Shown here: positions 34,748-44,427 of the stretch, in pieces | Layout: each line of letters starts with the position of its first letter | Numbering within the stretch: the stretch's first letter is position 1 | Assembly: GCA_900473205.1 (NCBI GenBank) | Contig: UCLB01000020.1 | Span: forward strand, 243,178-307,177 | Reading direction: 5' to 3' | DNA from: Hyphomicrobiales bacterium | GTDB taxonomy: Bacteria > Pseudomonadota > Alphaproteobacteria > Rhizobiales > Rhizobiaceae | DNA length: 64,000 nt | Notes under the pieces: model-generated | The model's database searches: none | The model's input: the letters and a program-made list of their open reading frames with translations, nothing else | What the model was told of the DNA's origin: nothing | Made by a program: the position numbers and the translations under genes

Positions 34748-37029
34748 GCGAAGCGCACCTCCGGGCTTTTGCCCTCGCTTCTGTCCGCCGCGATCATGGG
34801 TTTCGCAGAGCCATTCAGCCGCAGGGCATTGACGACCACGATGATCGATGAGGTCGACATCGCGATGGCGGCAATCATCGGCGTGGCGTAACCGGAAAGT
34901 GCAATCGGCACGGCGATGATGTTGTAGCCAATGGCGAGCGCGAAGTTCTGCCGTATCAGACGCCCCGCCTTTCTGGACGTATCGATGGCAAAGGAAACGG
35001 CACGCAGATCGTCCCGCATGAAGACAAAATCCGCCGCCTGCCGACCGATGTCCGCAGCTGTGGCCGGTGCCATGGACACATGGGCGGCAGCCAGCGCCGG
35101 TGCATCGTTGATGCCATCGCCCACCATAAGAACCTTGCGGCCTTCCCCTGTCAGTTCAACACAGCGATTGGCCTTTTTGGCAGGCGACAGCCCACCCTGC
35201 CCGGCATCGATGCCAACCCGTTTGGCAAGTGCTGCTACAGCGGCTGGGCGATCACCCGAAACGATCTGCGTTGAAAAGCCGCTCTCGTGAAGCTGCGCAA
35301 TGGCTGCGGCGGCACCGGGGCGAACGCTGTCTTCGAACTGAAACTGCGCGACCTCGCGCCCATCCAGTGACAGAACGACCTCCGACGTCGCATCATCGTT
35401 TTCCGCAACCTCTTCAGCACAGGCAAAGCGCCGGTTACCAAGCCGGTAGATGCCATCAGATGTCTTCACCTCGACGCCCGAACCCGGAATTTCGGCGACA
35501 TCCTCAAAGGCAGGCAGGGGACCCTTCATCTCCCGGCAAAGGCTTTGCGAAAGAGGATGGCGGGAATTCGCGGCGATGGCAGCGGCAAGCCGCATCGTTT
35601 CTGCTGGTATCGCTCCACCATTCACCAGCCGTGGCTGGCCTAGCGTCAATGTGCCGGTCTTGTCGAACAGAACCGTATCAGCCTCCGCCAACCGCTCCAT
35701 GGCCGAGCCGTCTTTCACCATGATGCCGTTTTTGAACAGCCGCCCGGCAGCAACGACCTGAACGACCGGCACGGCAATGCCGAGCGCACAGGGGCAGGTG
35801 ATGATCAGCACCGCAATCGCAATCAGCATCGCCTGCTTCCAGTCACCACCGAAAATGCCCCAGGCGACGAAGGAGGTCAGCGCCAGCAGGTGCACGACCG
35901 GCGAATAATATTGCGCAGCCCGGTCTGCCAGACGACGGTAACGCGCCCTGCCCCCTTCGGCAGCTTCCATAAGGCCGATGATTTCCGAGAGAAAAGAATC
36001 CCGCGCCAGCGCCGTCGCTTGCATCAACAGCGGGCCTGTCAAATTGAGCGTTCCAGCCTGAATGAGATCGCCCACGCGCACCACCCGCGGCGCGCTTTCG
36101 CCATTGGCGATGGACACATCCAGATCGCTATTACCGCTGACGATCCTGCCATCCACCGGCACCCGCTCGCCCGCCGCAATCGCCACCCGGTCACCGGGTA
36201 TGATTTCACCGACGGGACGATATTCACGGTTGCCATCCTCAAGCAGAACAGTCGCGCCGCGTGGCGATAGCCGTGCCAAGCCTGCGATGGCCGAGCGCGC
36301 CCTGTCGCGCATCACGTGATCAAGCGTACGGCCAATCAGCAGGAAAAACAGCAGCGAAACCGTGGCATCGAACCATGCATGCGCGCCGCTATGCATCGTC
36401 TCCCAGATGGACACGCTGTAAGATAGCGTGATCGCCAGCGCGATGGGCACATCCATATTGGTTCGCCCATGTGTCAGTGCGTTGTAGGCGGATTGATAGA
36501 AAAAGCGCCCGCCATAAATCAGCGCCGGTGTCGCGATCAGCGCCGAAATCCAGTGGAACATATCGCGCGTCGCCGCATCCGCACCGGACCACACCGAGAT
36601 CGACAGCAGCATGATATTGACGGCCGCAAAACCAGTAAGTCCAACGGCGCGGATCAGCCTATTGCGCATGTCATCCGAGGTCTCTTGCCCAGAGCCGAAA
36701 AGATGCGCCTCATAGCCTGTCGAGGCCACGGCCCTCGCGAGATCGGCAGGGTCCGTCCGCTCGCCCGTCACCTCCTCCTTCCAGACGATGGAGACGCGTT
36801 TGGAGGAAAGGTTGACGCGGGCGCGCTCCACCTGCGGCATCCCCACCAGTGTGCTTTCGATGGTACTGATGCAGGCGCCGCAATAAACGCCGGGCACAGA
36901 AAGGTCCGTCTGCCGCAGCCCCTGCCCCAGATCGCGGCTGGACAGCATCAACTCTTCTGACGAAGGCAGCGCTCTCTTCAACCCAGCCTGTTCAAGAGCA
37001 ATTTCCGTTCCGGGCGCGCAGCAGCTCAT
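34744..37029 (-). CDS. fixI: Copper-translocating P-type ATPase FixI/CcoI
   Basis: The 761-residue P1B-type pump that supplies copper for the CuB centre of cbb3 oxidase. It has a Cys pair at the start (MSCC), an HMA metal-binding domain with GVYCGACISTIE, eight predicted membrane helices, the ion-channel motif CPC (TCPCALG), the phosphorylation site DKTGTLT, the HP motif SRHPLSQ and the hinge GDGINDAPAL. The combination of HMA, CPC and fix context places it in the CcoI/CopA2 group rather than the detoxifying CopA1. Stop and start overlap with fixH and fixS by ATGA, indicating translational coupling. Confidence 0.96.
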   Translation of the reverse strand: MSCCAPGTEIALEQAGLKRALPSSEELMLSSRDLGQGLRQTDLSVPGVYCGACISTIESTLVGMPQVERARVNLSSKRVSIVWKEEVTGERTDPADLARAVASTGYEAHLFGSGQETSDDMRNRLIRAVGLTGFAAVNIMLLSISVWSGADAATRDMFHWISALIATPALIYGGRFFYQSAYNALTHGRTNMDVPIALAITLSYSVSIWETMHSGAHAWFDATVSLLFFLLIGRTLDHVMRDRARSAIAGLARLSPRGATVLLEDGNREYRPVGEIIPGDRVAIAAGERVPVDGRIVSGNSDLDVSIANGESAPRVVRVGDLIQAGTLNLTGPLLMQATALARDSFLSEIIGLMEAAEGGRARYRRLADRAAQYYSPVVHLLALTSFVAWGIFGGDWKQAMLIAIAVLIITCPCALGIAVPVVQVVAAGRLFKNGIMVKDGSAMERLAEADTVLFDKTGTLTLGQPRLVNGGAIPAETMRLAAAIAANSRHPLSQSLCREMKGPLPAFEDVAEIPGSGVEVKTSDGIYRLGNRRFACAEEVAENDDATSEVVLSLDGREVAQFQFEDSVRPGAAAAIAQLHESGFSTQIVSGDRPAAVAALAKRVGIDAGQGGLSPAKKANRCVELTGEGRKVLMVGDGINDAPALAAAHVSMAPATAADIGRQAADFVFMRDDLRAVSFAIDTSRKAGRLIRQNFALAIGYNIIAVPIALSGYATPMIAAIAMSTSSIIVVVNALRLNGSAKPMIAADRSEGKSPEVRFA

Positions 37030-37526
37030 CTCACACCTCCGGCAATGTCGATGCGTGTTCCTTCATGCACGATCACAGCCCCATCCTTTACGGCAATAGC
37101 CTCGACGATCCAGTCGCCTGCGGCCAGTTCATGCCGGGCGGAGAATGTGTTGGGGCCGTGCTTTTCCAGAGGCAGCGAAAAATCCTGATGCTCACCCACC
37201 GGACGACGGAAGTTCAGCGTGACCGTATCGGTATCGACGACGCCGCGCTGAGGGTGAGACACCTCATATTCAACGTTACTTCCATCGATATGAAGCTTGC
37301 CGACGATGCCGCTGGCGGCGCGGGCCTTTGCCGCCTCCGCCTTGCCGTTGAACTGCTGACTGGCGACGTAGGTATTCTGCACCACCAGCCCGCTCCAGCT
37401 GGTAACGGCGTTCCAGGCCATGGTCACATTCACGGAAATGATCGTGCCGAAGAACAGCAGCATGATGACCAGCATGTGCCAGCCGGTGAAGGTAAAGCCC
37501 GGCTTTTCGCCCTGTTCAGCGCTCAT
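37026..37526 (-). CDS. fixH: FixH family cbb3 oxidase assembly protein
   Basis: A 166-residue membrane-anchored protein of the FixH/CcoH family, involved in assembly or stability of the cbb3 complex. It has one N-terminal helix (FTGWHMLVIMLLFFGTIISVN, in part) and a periplasmic domain with NVTMAWNA, VVQNTYVASQQFN and a C-terminal GDWIVEAIAVKDG, the usual FixH order. It overlaps both neighbours by ATGA (fixG stop/fixH start and fixH stop/fixI start). Confidence 0.94.
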   Translation of the reverse strand: MSAEQGEKPGFTFTGWHMLVIMLLFFGTIISVNVTMAWNAVTSWSGLVVQNTYVASQQFNGKAEAAKARAASGIVGKLHIDGSNVEYEVSHPQRGVVDTDTVTLNFRRPVGEHQDFSLPLEKHGPNTFSARHELAAGDWIVEAIAVKDGAVIVHEGTRIDIAGGVR

Positions 37527-39109
37527 TTCTTTGCTCCCGGCCCGTTGAAGACGGCCTTGTAATGTGCGGTTTCGGAATATTCGTCATCGACCGCTATGAA
37601 GTTGAAATCATCAGCAGCACGGACGGCTGCCCCGCTCGGCGTGGTCACGAAGACCCGCAGATTGGTCACTTCGTCCGGCTTCACATCGATGCTGAAGGAA
37701 CGCGCAGGCTCCGCTGCCATGCCGTTGATCTTCATCACCGCGTCCGGCAGCCCATCCAACGACAGGGTAATGGTACGCGGCTGGGCGATCATGTTTAGCA
37801 GCCGCACCGTATAGCCGTTGCGGATCGAGCCATTCGACTCCATCACATATTGCGGATTGCGGTCATGCAGCACATTAACGGACAGCCGCTCTCTGGTTGC
37901 CAGCGTCACCAGCATGACGACACCAACAAGGCACCAGATCGTCATGTAAAACACGGTGCGCGGGCGAAAGATGATGCGCCAGTTGAAGTGCCTGACGGCA
38001 TCGACAAAAGTCCCATCTGGGTTTCGAACATCGGCGGGGCGGATGTCATGCGCACCGCCACCGGTGGCAAGCGCCATGTTGTTCTCATACTCGCTGAGCG
38101 TCGCATAGGCGATCAGGCCGCGCGGCTTGGAGAGCTTGTCCATGACGCTGTCACAGGCATCGATGCAAAGCGCGCAGGTAATGCACTCCATCTGCTGGCC
38201 ATCCCGGATGTCGATGCCCATGGGACAGACCGCAACGCAGGCATTGCAATCCACGCAGTCACCCACCGGCTCTCCGGCAGCAATGGCCTTCTTGGCATGG
38301 CGCGAACGACGTTCGCCACGCCAGTCATTATAGGTTACGACCAACGAATGCTCGTCCAGCATGGCGCCCTGAATACGCGGCCATGGACACATGTAGGTGC
38401 AGACCTGCTCGCGCATCAGCCCGCCCAGCACATAGGTCGTCGCCGTCAACGTGGCCACGGTATAATAGGCTATCATTGCGGCACTGCCGGTCAGAAACTG
38501 CATCGCCAGCGTCGGCGCATCGGCGAAGTAAAAGATCCATGCACCACCGGTCAGAACGCCGATGACGATCCATATCGCGTGCTTCGCCACCCGCTTGCGG
38601 ACTTTCTCAAACGTCCACGGCCCAACATCTAACTTCATCCGCGCATTTCTGTCACCTTCGATGAACCGTTCGACCACCAGAAACAGATCGACCCACACTG
38701 TCTGCGGACAGGTATAACCGCACCATGCGCGCCCGACGGCAGAGGTCAGCAGAAACAGCCCGAACCCGGCCATGACCAGCAACCCGGCAACATAGAAAAA
38801 CTCCTGCGGCCAGATTTCGATGAAGAAGAAGTAGAAGCGACGATTGGCAATATCGATCAACACAGCCTGATCCGGCGCGTAAGGCCCACGGTCCCAACGA
38901 ATCCACGGCGTGAGATAATAAATGCCAAGCGTGATCAGCATCACGATCCATTTGAAGCGACGGAAACGGCCCTCCGCACGCTTGGGAAATATCTTCCTGC
39001 GCGCTTCATAGAGAGGCTGTCTGTTTAGAGCGGAATTCACCGGCTCTGCGTTCAGTCTCTCAACCGTATCGGAGCCGTTGCCATTGTTTCCGGCGCTGTA
39101 AATGTTCAT
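37523..39109 (-). CDS. fixG: Cbb3 oxidase accessory iron-sulfur protein FixG/CcoG
   Basis: A 528-residue membrane protein with about five helices and two 4Fe-4S cluster motifs, CVDCNACVAVCPMG and CITCALCIDACD. CcoG has been reported to reduce copper for cbb3 oxidase assembly. Other family elements are GYTCPQTVWVDLF and CTYMCPWPRIQGAM. The C-terminal domain is the periplasmic FixG Ig-like fold. The start is placed at MNIYSAG (ATG 39107-39109); a TTG 51 nt upstream is less likely. A FixK/FNR box 58 bp upstream predicts induction at low oxygen. First gene of fixGHIS. Confidence 0.95.
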   Translation of the reverse strand: MNIYSAGNNGNGSDTVERLNAEPVNSALNRQPLYEARRKIFPKRAEGRFRRFKWIVMLITLGIYYLTPWIRWDRGPYAPDQAVLIDIANRRFYFFFIEIWPQEFFYVAGLLVMAGFGLFLLTSAVGRAWCGYTCPQTVWVDLFLVVERFIEGDRNARMKLDVGPWTFEKVRKRVAKHAIWIVIGVLTGGAWIFYFADAPTLAMQFLTGSAAMIAYYTVATLTATTYVLGGLMREQVCTYMCPWPRIQGAMLDEHSLVVTYNDWRGERRSRHAKKAIAAGEPVGDCVDCNACVAVCPMGIDIRDGQQMECITCALCIDACDSVMDKLSKPRGLIAYATLSEYENNMALATGGGAHDIRPADVRNPDGTFVDAVRHFNWRIIFRPRTVFYMTIWCLVGVVMLVTLATRERLSVNVLHDRNPQYVMESNGSIRNGYTVRLLNMIAQPRTITLSLDGLPDAVMKINGMAAEPARSFSIDVKPDEVTNLRVFVTTPSGAAVRAADDFNFIAVDDEYSETAHYKAVFNGPGAKK

Positions 39110-39166
39110 GGGGCTAGTGTCCGGTTTCTCACCCTTGCGTTTTGGCACTTCGCCGGGCAACCATCC

Positions 39167-39180
39167 TTGACTTAGGTCAA
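39167..39180. promoter_or_regulatory. FixK/FNR-type box upstream of fixG
   Basis: TTGA-CTTAGG-TCAA is an exact TTGA-N6-TCAA anaerobox, 58 bp upstream of the fixG start. Confidence 0.88.
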
Positions 39181-39292
39181 GTCAGGACAAAGTGGCGCAG
39201 GCCCAATCTCGCTAGCGGTCGATTGCCTTGCCCATCACCATCATGTATTTATCTAATAAACGCAGTGCATATATCTGATGCAGGAGATTGCT

Positions 39293-39772
39293 GTGCTACC
39301 TTCGACAAAGATGCCTGAAATCATAGACAGCAAGTCGGTCAAAAACCTCGTCAAGGCTCACGCCCTTGCCGGTGCCGTGGTTCTTGGTCGCCCTGGTGGC
39401 TTCGCGATTCTTGTGAAATATGGCGGTAACGAGCGCGCAATTTCAGCGCAACGATCCGGGCGCATGCGCATTTGGCGCAATCTCAACACCGCCGCCGCGT
39501 TTATAAGAGATGAACTCGGCATACCGCGTTTCGAGATCGATATAGCGGATCATGAGCCTGACACGGTGACACGTAAGCGGCCCGACACGGCTGAACGGCA
39601 GCGTAGAATGCACAGCGCAGTTGAACACGATACATGGTTCAGAGAACAGGTTGAGAAAACGCTCGATAAGATCGATTCCGGTGCTGCCGAACTGGTTTCA
39701 AACGAAGACCATATGCGCAAATGGCAGCATAAACGCGCCGAACTGCTTGCACGCGCCACCGGAAAAAGATGA
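39293..39772 (+). CDS. Probable antitoxin of a ParDE-like module
   Basis: A 159-residue protein. The last 55 residues (HDTWFREQVEKTLDKIDSG to EDHMRKWQHKRAELLA) follow the pattern of CopG/ParD-type antitoxin tails. The N-terminal part (GAVVLGRPGGFAILVKYG, RMRIWRNLNTAAAFIRDELG) looks like a small DNA-binding or dimerisation domain. The GTG at 39293 is chosen for the GGAG 6 nt upstream; an ATG at 39278 is the alternative. It overlaps the toxin gene by ATGA, the usual antitoxin-first order. The module sits between the two cbb3 gene blocks in the opposite orientation. Confidence 0.8.
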   Translation: MLPSTKMPEIIDSKSVKNLVKAHALAGAVVLGRPGGFAILVKYGGNERAISAQRSGRMRIWRNLNTAAAFIRDELGIPRFEIDIADHEPDTVTRKRPDTAERQRRMHSAVEHDTWFREQVEKTLDKIDSGAAELVSNEDHMRKWQHKRAELLARATGKR

Positions 39773-40068
39773 CAAGCCATATGTCGAGATTGGAATGGTT
39801 ACAGGATGCTGAAGCAGATCTTGATATTCTGACGGATTACATCGCGCAGGACAACATTATGGCTGCAATCATCATGCGCGATGAAATCGAAAATCAAATC
39901 CAAAGGCTTATTGATTTTCCATTATCGGGTCGCACTGGTCGTGTCGAAGGCACCCGAGAAATGGTCGTCGCGAGAACACCCTTTGTCGTGATCTACAGAA
40001 TGACAGTTGATATAGTCATTGTCCGAATTTTGCACGGCGCTCAACATTGGCCGCCATTGCTTGGTTAG
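39769..40068 (+). CDS. ParE/RelE family toxin
   Basis: A 99-residue protein with the ParE pattern: LEWLQDAEADLDILTDYIAQ, then IQRLIDFPLSGRTGRVEGTREMVV (in parts), FVVIYRM and IVRILHGAQHWP, the last being the characteristic end of the fold. ParE toxins poison DNA gyrase, while RelE relatives cut mRNA; sequence alone does not decide which. It overlaps the antitoxin gene by 4 bp (ATGA), which fits a coupled toxin-antitoxin operon. Confidence 0.88.
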   Translation: MTSHMSRLEWLQDAEADLDILTDYIAQDNIMAAIIMRDEIENQIQRLIDFPLSGRTGRVEGTREMVVARTPFVVIYRMTVDIVIVRILHGAQHWPPLLG

Positions 40069-40102
40069 ATAAGCTGCCTACCGCAAAGTCACGGAGGAGA
40101 TG

Positions 40103-40531
40103 ATGGCAACTCTCACAACCCGCATCGTTCACCTTTCCATCGATCGTCCCTGGAAAGAGGTTTATGCCTTTGCAGCCGATCCCACCCGAATGCCGCAATG
40201 GGCTGCCGGGCTTGCCAGTGGTTTGAGGCAGGATGGCGATGAATGGATTGCGTCCGGCCCGTTGGGCGATGTGCGGGTGAAATTTGCTCAGCTGAACGAT
40301 TACGGCGTCATCGATCATGTGGTGATGTTGCCGGATGGGCTGGAGGTTTATAATGCATTGCGCGTCACGCCCAATGGAGATGGGGCGGAGGTGGCGTTTA
40401 CCGTGCTGAAACTGCCTGGCATGACAGATGCCGAGTTTGAGCGCGACGTTGCTGCCGTGCTTGCGGATTTGAAGACACTGAAAACGCTGCTTGAAGACAA
40501 CTATGGAAACAACAATGACCGACCGTCATAA
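40103..40531 (+). CDS. SRPBCC (START-like) domain protein
   Basis: A 142-residue protein with the SRPBCC fold pattern: an N-terminal strand TTRIVHLSIDRPWKEVYAFAADPTRMPQW (in parts), a series of predicted strands, and a long C-terminal helix from DAEFERDVAAVLADLKTL. Such proteins bind hydrophobic ligands; the ligand is unknown. GGAGG at 40093-40097 favours the second of two adjacent ATGs (40103). The next gene starts before this one ends, so the two are probably co-translated. Confidence 0.8.
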   Translation: MATLTTRIVHLSIDRPWKEVYAFAADPTRMPQWAAGLASGLRQDGDEWIASGPLGDVRVKFAQLNDYGVIDHVVMLPDGLEVYNALRVTPNGDGAEVAFTVLKLPGMTDAEFERDVAAVLADLKTLKTLLEDNYGNNNDRPS

Positions 40532-40865
40532 CAAGATTGACTACATCGAATTCAACGTCAGCGATATTGAGAAGAGCAAGGCATTTTATGGCGCCGCATT
40601 TGGCTGGACATTCAAGGATTATGGCCCGGAATACTGCGAGTTTTTGGACGGCAGGCTGACTGGCGGCTTTGCCAAAACCGCACAGGTGAATGCAAAAGGC
40701 GGAGCGCTCGTCATTCTATTTGCGGATGACATCATTGCTGCGCAAGAGCGCGTGAAAAAGGCCGGTGGTACCATCACCGTGCCGCTTTTCGAATTTCCCG
40801 GTGGCCGACGCTTCCACTTCGCAGACCGGGACGGTTATGAACTTGCCGTATGGTCAGATCGATAG
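40515..40865 (+). CDS. VOC family (glyoxalase/bleomycin resistance-like) protein
   Basis: A 116-residue vicinal-oxygen-chelate protein with the pattern IDYIEFNVSDIEKSKAFYGAAFGW (in parts), a central VILFADDI, and the end FPGGRRFHFADRDGYELAVW. Function is unknown; many are metal-dependent lyases or dioxygenases, others bind drugs. It overlaps the SRPBCC gene. ATG 40515 (MTDRHNK) was chosen, but ATG 40503 is nearly as good. A bidirectional terminator follows. Confidence 0.83.
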   Translation: MTDRHNKIDYIEFNVSDIEKSKAFYGAAFGWTFKDYGPEYCEFLDGRLTGGFAKTAQVNAKGGALVILFADDIIAAQERVKKAGGTITVPLFEFPGGRRFHFADRDGYELAVWSDR

Positions 40866-40871
40866 AGTCGA

Positions 40872-40894
40872 AAGGGCCGCGCAATGCGGCCCTT
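40872..40894. terminator. Bidirectional terminator between the VOC gene and fixP
   Basis: Perfect 9-bp stem AAGGGCCGC/GCGGCCCTT with loop GCAAT, followed by CCTCTTT, between the convergent stops at 40865 and 40916. Confidence 0.8.
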
Positions 40895-40915
40895 CCTCTT
40901 TCCAGATGCCGCCCC

Positions 40916-41779
40916 CTATTCCCCACCACCTAGCGAATGCACAAACAGTGTCAACTGCTTGACCGTCGTATCGCCAAGGCGCTCTCCCCATGCGGGCATT
41001 ACACCGTGCTTGGGCGCGCGTATCTGCGCGATGATGCCATCTTCACCGTGTGCCTTCAGCCAGATGGCATCGGCGAGGTTGGGTGCGCCCATGTCGCGGT
41101 TGCCCTTGGCGTCTTCACCGTGGCAGGACGCGCAGTTATCGGCGAAAATCTGGGCGCCTGGCTGAACCATGGACACATCGCGTGGCGTACCCGTCAGGCT
41201 GACGACATAGGCTGCGACCTCGCGGATTTCGTCGGCTTTGAGCATTTCCGCGAAGGCTGGCATTTCCGAGATGCGTGTGTCGGCATCCTCGGCAAAACGA
41301 ATGCCATGCGTAATCGTGGTGTGGATGTCGTTGACGGTCCCGCCCCACAGCCAGTCGTCATCGTTGAGGTTGGGATAACCATTGCCGCCCTCAGCGCCGG
41401 AACCGTGGCACTGAATGCAGTTAATCTTGAAGGCAGCGGCACCGCCGGCGACGGCGAACTGCATCAGCTCGCCATCCTTCTGGATGTCTTCCAGCGAAGA
41501 CGAGGCGATCTTCTCAAGGTAGACATTCTGCGCCGCCTTGGCATCGGTCACCTCGGCCACGAAATCTGCGCGGCTGTGCCAGCCCAGAAGTCCTTGCGTG
41601 CTGCCAGAGATCAGCGGCCATGCCGGAAAGGCAATCGTGTAGCCAATGGCCCAGAGGATGGTGACGTAGAAGGTCCACACCCACCAGCGCGGCATGGGGT
41701 TGTTCAATTCGCGGATGCCATCCCACTCGTGACCGGTGGTTTCGACGCCGCTGACATCGTCAATGTGTTTATCGGACAT
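40916..41779 (-). CDS. fixP: Cbb3-type cytochrome c oxidase subunit III (FixP/CcoP), dihaem
   Basis: The 287-residue dihaem electron-entry subunit of cbb3 oxidase. It has a cytoplasmic N-terminus (GHEWDGIRELNNPMPRWWVW, a family signature), a membrane helix, and two periplasmic cytochrome c domains with CIQCHG and CASCHG haem motifs and distal methionines in regions such as ISEMPAF and GVMPAW. It is the last gene of fixNOQP, 2 bp after fixQ. Confidence 0.97.
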   Translation of the reverse strand: MSDKHIDDVSGVETTGHEWDGIRELNNPMPRWWVWTFYVTILWAIGYTIAFPAWPLISGSTQGLLGWHSRADFVAEVTDAKAAQNVYLEKIASSSLEDIQKDGELMQFAVAGGAAAFKINCIQCHGSGAEGGNGYPNLNDDDWLWGGTVNDIHTTITHGIRFAEDADTRISEMPAFAEMLKADEIREVAAYVVSLTGTPRDVSMVQPGAQIFADNCASCHGEDAKGNRDMGAPNLADAIWLKAHGEDGIIAQIRAPKHGVMPAWGERLGDTTVKQLTLFVHSLGGGE

Positions 41780-41781
41780 GA

Positions 41782-41934
41782 TCAGTCCTCCCTAAGCGGA
41801 ATGCTGGCGGCATCGTCAGCGGATTTCTTGGAGCCGGGGCGCAGGGTGAATATGATCGTGCCCGCGAAGAACAGGGTCATGACAAGCAGGCCCCAGCTAT
41901 CGGCGAAGTGGCGCATGGCCGTGTAGGTTTCCAT
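41782..41934 (-). CDS. fixQ: Cbb3-type cytochrome c oxidase subunit IV (FixQ/CcoQ), 50 aa
   Basis: A 50-residue single-pass subunit found by translating the gap between fixO and fixP. METYTAMRHFADSWGLLVMT begins the protein, with a membrane helix at residues 10-32 and a short polar tail ending IPLRED. CcoQ stabilises the complex in several species. The ATG at 41932-41934 is preceded by GGAGAGACACC. Stop and start spacing to its neighbours is 2-11 bp, as expected within fixNOQP. Confidence 0.95.
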   Translation of the reverse strand: METYTAMRHFADSWGLLVMTLFFAGTIIFTLRPGSKKSADDAASIPLRED

Positions 41935-41945
41935 GGTGTCTCTCC

Positions 41946-42677
41946 TCAGCGATAACCGGCGGCATCGTCGTAGGTCGAGAAATCGACCAGCGTGCCGAGC
42001 ATTTGCAGGTAAGCGACCAGCGCGTCCATTTCGGTGACCTTGGTCGGATCACCATCGAAGTCGCCGATCTTGGCCTTCGGGTAGCGTGCCTCCAGCGCCG
42101 TCGTATCGGCATTGGGGTCGGCCTGCCCCTTCAGGTCGGTTGCCGCGTTTTCGATCATCTCATCGCTATAGGGAACGCCGACGGCACGGTTGGCCTTCAA
42201 CTCCATGGCGGCATCGGGGATTTGCAGCGGTGTCGATTTCAGGAAGGAATAGCTCGGCATGACCGACTCGGGCACCACGGCCCGAGGCTCCACCAGATGC
42301 TGGACATGCCATTCGTTGGAGTAGCGACCGCCAACGCGCGCAAGGTCGGGGCCCGTACGCTTGGAGCCCCACTGGAACGGATGGTCGTACATGCTTTCCG
42401 CCGCCAAACTATAGTGGCCGTAACGCTCCACCTCATCGCGGAACGGACGGATCATCTGGCTGTGGCAGACATAACAGCCTTCGCGGATGTAGATGTTGCG
42501 GCCTGCCAGCTCCAGCGGCGAATAGGGCCGCATGCCTTCCACTTTCTCGATGGTGTTTTCGAGATAGAAGAGCGGCGCGATTTCCACGATCCCACCGATC
42601 GAGACCACGGCCAGAGAGCCGACCAGCAGCAAGGTCGCGTTTCGTTCGATGACGCCGTGTTTGTCGAGAATAGACAT
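41946..42677 (-). CDS. fixO: Cbb3-type cytochrome c oxidase subunit II (FixO/CcoO), monohaem
   Basis: A 243-residue membrane-anchored c-type cytochrome. An N-terminal helix ([21 protein letters not shown], in part) is followed by [21 protein letters not shown] with the CxxCH haem motif, and [23 protein letters not shown] probably supplies the distal methionine. It lies 12 bp after fixN and 11 bp before fixQ. Confidence 0.97.
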   Translation of the reverse strand: MSILDKHGVIERNATLLLVGSLAVVSIGGIVEIAPLFYLENTIEKVEGMRPYSPLELAGRNIYIREGCYVCHSQMIRPFRDEVERYGHYSLAAESMYDHPFQWGSKRTGPDLARVGGRYSNEWHVQHLVEPRAVVPESVMPSYSFLKSTPLQIPDAAMELKANRAVGVPYSDEMIENAATDLKGQADPNADTTALEARYPKAKIGDFDGDPTKVTEMDALVAYLQMLGTLVDFSTYDDAAGYR

Positions 42678-42689
42678 CGTTGAAACTCC

Positions 42690-44312
42690 TTATTCCGCAG
42701 GCTGCAGCTTGGGCGCTGCGGTCTTGAAGCCCGCCTCGTTTCGCTGGTAGCCCAGAATTGTCATGGTGACGTTGTAGGCCATGATCAGCGCGCCCCCGAG
42801 GAACAGCGCCCCGCCCAGTGCACGCAGCACGTAGTATGGGAAGAGTGCGGCGACCGTTTCGGCAAACGAGTAGACCAGGAAGCCCTGCGCATCATATTCG
42901 CGCCACATCAGTCCCTGCTGAATACCGGCTACCCACATGACGGCGGCGTAGACGACGATGCCGAGCGTGGCGAGCCAGAAGTGCCAGTTGACCATGCGCA
43001 CGCTGTAGAGCCGCTCACGACCCCAGAGCTTCGGCGTCAGGTAATAGATTGCACCGAAGGTGATCATGCCGTTCCAGCCGAGAGCGCCGGAGTGAACGTG
43101 GCCGATGGTCCAGTCCGTATAGTGGCTGAGCGAGTTGACGGCCTTGATCGACATCATGGGGCCTTCGAAGGTCGCCATGCCGTAGAAGGCAACGGCCATG
43201 ATCATCATGCGCACGATCGGGTCAGTGCGAATCTTGTCCCACGCGCCAGACAGCGTCATCAGACCGTTGATCATGCCACCCCACGAAGGCATCCACAGCA
43301 TGATGGAGAACACCATGCCCAGCGTCTGCGCCCAGTCGGGCAGTGCCGTATAATGCAGATGGTGCGGACCGGCCCAGATATACATGAAGATCAGCGCCCA
43401 GAAGTGGATGATCGACAGGCGGTAGGAATAGACCGGGCGGTTCACCTGCTTGGGAATGAAGTAGTACATCATGCCCAGGAAGCCCGCCGTCAGGAAGAAG
43501 CCCACGGCATTGTGTCCATACCACCACTGCGTCAGCGCATCCTGCACGCCGGAGAAAGCCGAGTAGCTTTTCACGCCAAGAAACGAGACCGGAACCGCCA
43601 GATTGTTGACGATGTGCAGCATGGCAATGGTGACGATAAAGCCGAGATAGAACCAGTTCGCCACATAGATATGCGGTTCCTTGCGCTTGAAAATCGTGCC
43701 TAGGAAGGTGACGAGATAGGCGACCCAGACAATGGTGAGCCAGATATCGACATACCATTCCGGCTCCGCATATTCCTTGCCCTGGGTGATGCCGAGCAGA
43801 TAGCCGGTGGCCGCCATGATAATGAAGAGATTATAGCCCCAGAACACGAACCAGCCGAGATCGCCGCCGAATAGCCGCGCGCGCGACGTGCGCTGCACGA
43901 CGTAGAAAGACGTGGCAATCAGCGCATTTCCACCAAAGGCAAAAATCACCGCCGATGTGTGCAGCGGGCGAACGCGACCGAAATTGAACCATGGCTCGAT
44001 GTTGAGATCGGGAAAGGCCAGTTGCAGCGCAACGACCACGCCGACCAGAAAACCGACGACACCCCAGAACACCGTGGCAATCACACCATAGCGAATGACC
44101 TCATCGAAATATTCGGATTCGCGCTGCTCCTTGGACACCGGCTTGACGGGCGCGAAAGATACGCGGCGCAACATCAGCGCGGTGCCGACCAGCAGCACGA
44201 AAAACAGCACCCACATATGGGCGGCGAAAAGATTGTCGTGAGCGAAAGCCGCCCCGAGCAAGGCGAGGAAGGCCCCCACGGCCACCATCGCAGTTCCAAG
44301 CATAGAGTTCAT
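42690..44312 (-). CDS. fixN: Cbb3-type cytochrome c oxidase subunit I (FixN/CcoN)
   Basis: The 540-residue catalytic subunit, with low-spin haem b and the haem b3-CuB oxygen-reducing centre. About 14 membrane helices are predicted. Family histidine motifs seen are [44 protein letters not shown], and [19 protein letters not shown]. This oxidase has high oxygen affinity and is used under microaerobic conditions. First gene of fixNOQP. A FixK/FNR box at 44428-44441, 116 bp upstream, predicts induction by low oxygen. Confidence 0.98.
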   Translation of the reverse strand: MNSMLGTAMVAVGAFLALLGAAFAHDNLFAAHMWVLFFVLLVGTALMLRRVSFAPVKPVSKEQRESEYFDEVIRYGVIATVFWGVVGFLVGVVVALQLAFPDLNIEPWFNFGRVRPLHTSAVIFAFGGNALIATSFYVVQRTSRARLFGGDLGWFVFWGYNLFIIMAATGYLLGITQGKEYAEPEWYVDIWLTIVWVAYLVTFLGTIFKRKEPHIYVANWFYLGFIVTIAMLHIVNNLAVPVSFLGVKSYSAFSGVQDALTQWWYGHNAVGFFLTAGFLGMMYYFIPKQVNRPVYSYRLSIIHFWALIFMYIWAGPHHLHYTALPDWAQTLGMVFSIMLWMPSWGGMINGLMTLSGAWDKIRTDPIVRMMIMAVAFYGMATFEGPMMSIKAVNSLSHYTDWTIGHVHSGALGWNGMITFGAIYYLTPKLWGRERLYSVRMVNWHFWLATLGIVVYAAVMWVAGIQQGLMWREYDAQGFLVYSFAETVAALFPYYVLRALGGALFLGGALIMAYNVTMTILGYQRNEAGFKTAAPKLQPAE

Positions 44313-44427
44313 TGTTGGTTTCCCCCAACGTCATCGCAGTTACGACGCGGCGGGACGAACCACAGATAAGGCGGCAAACGTGCTTTCGCGTCGTCTGCTG
44401 CTTTGCCACTGTGTTGGGCAAGTGGCC

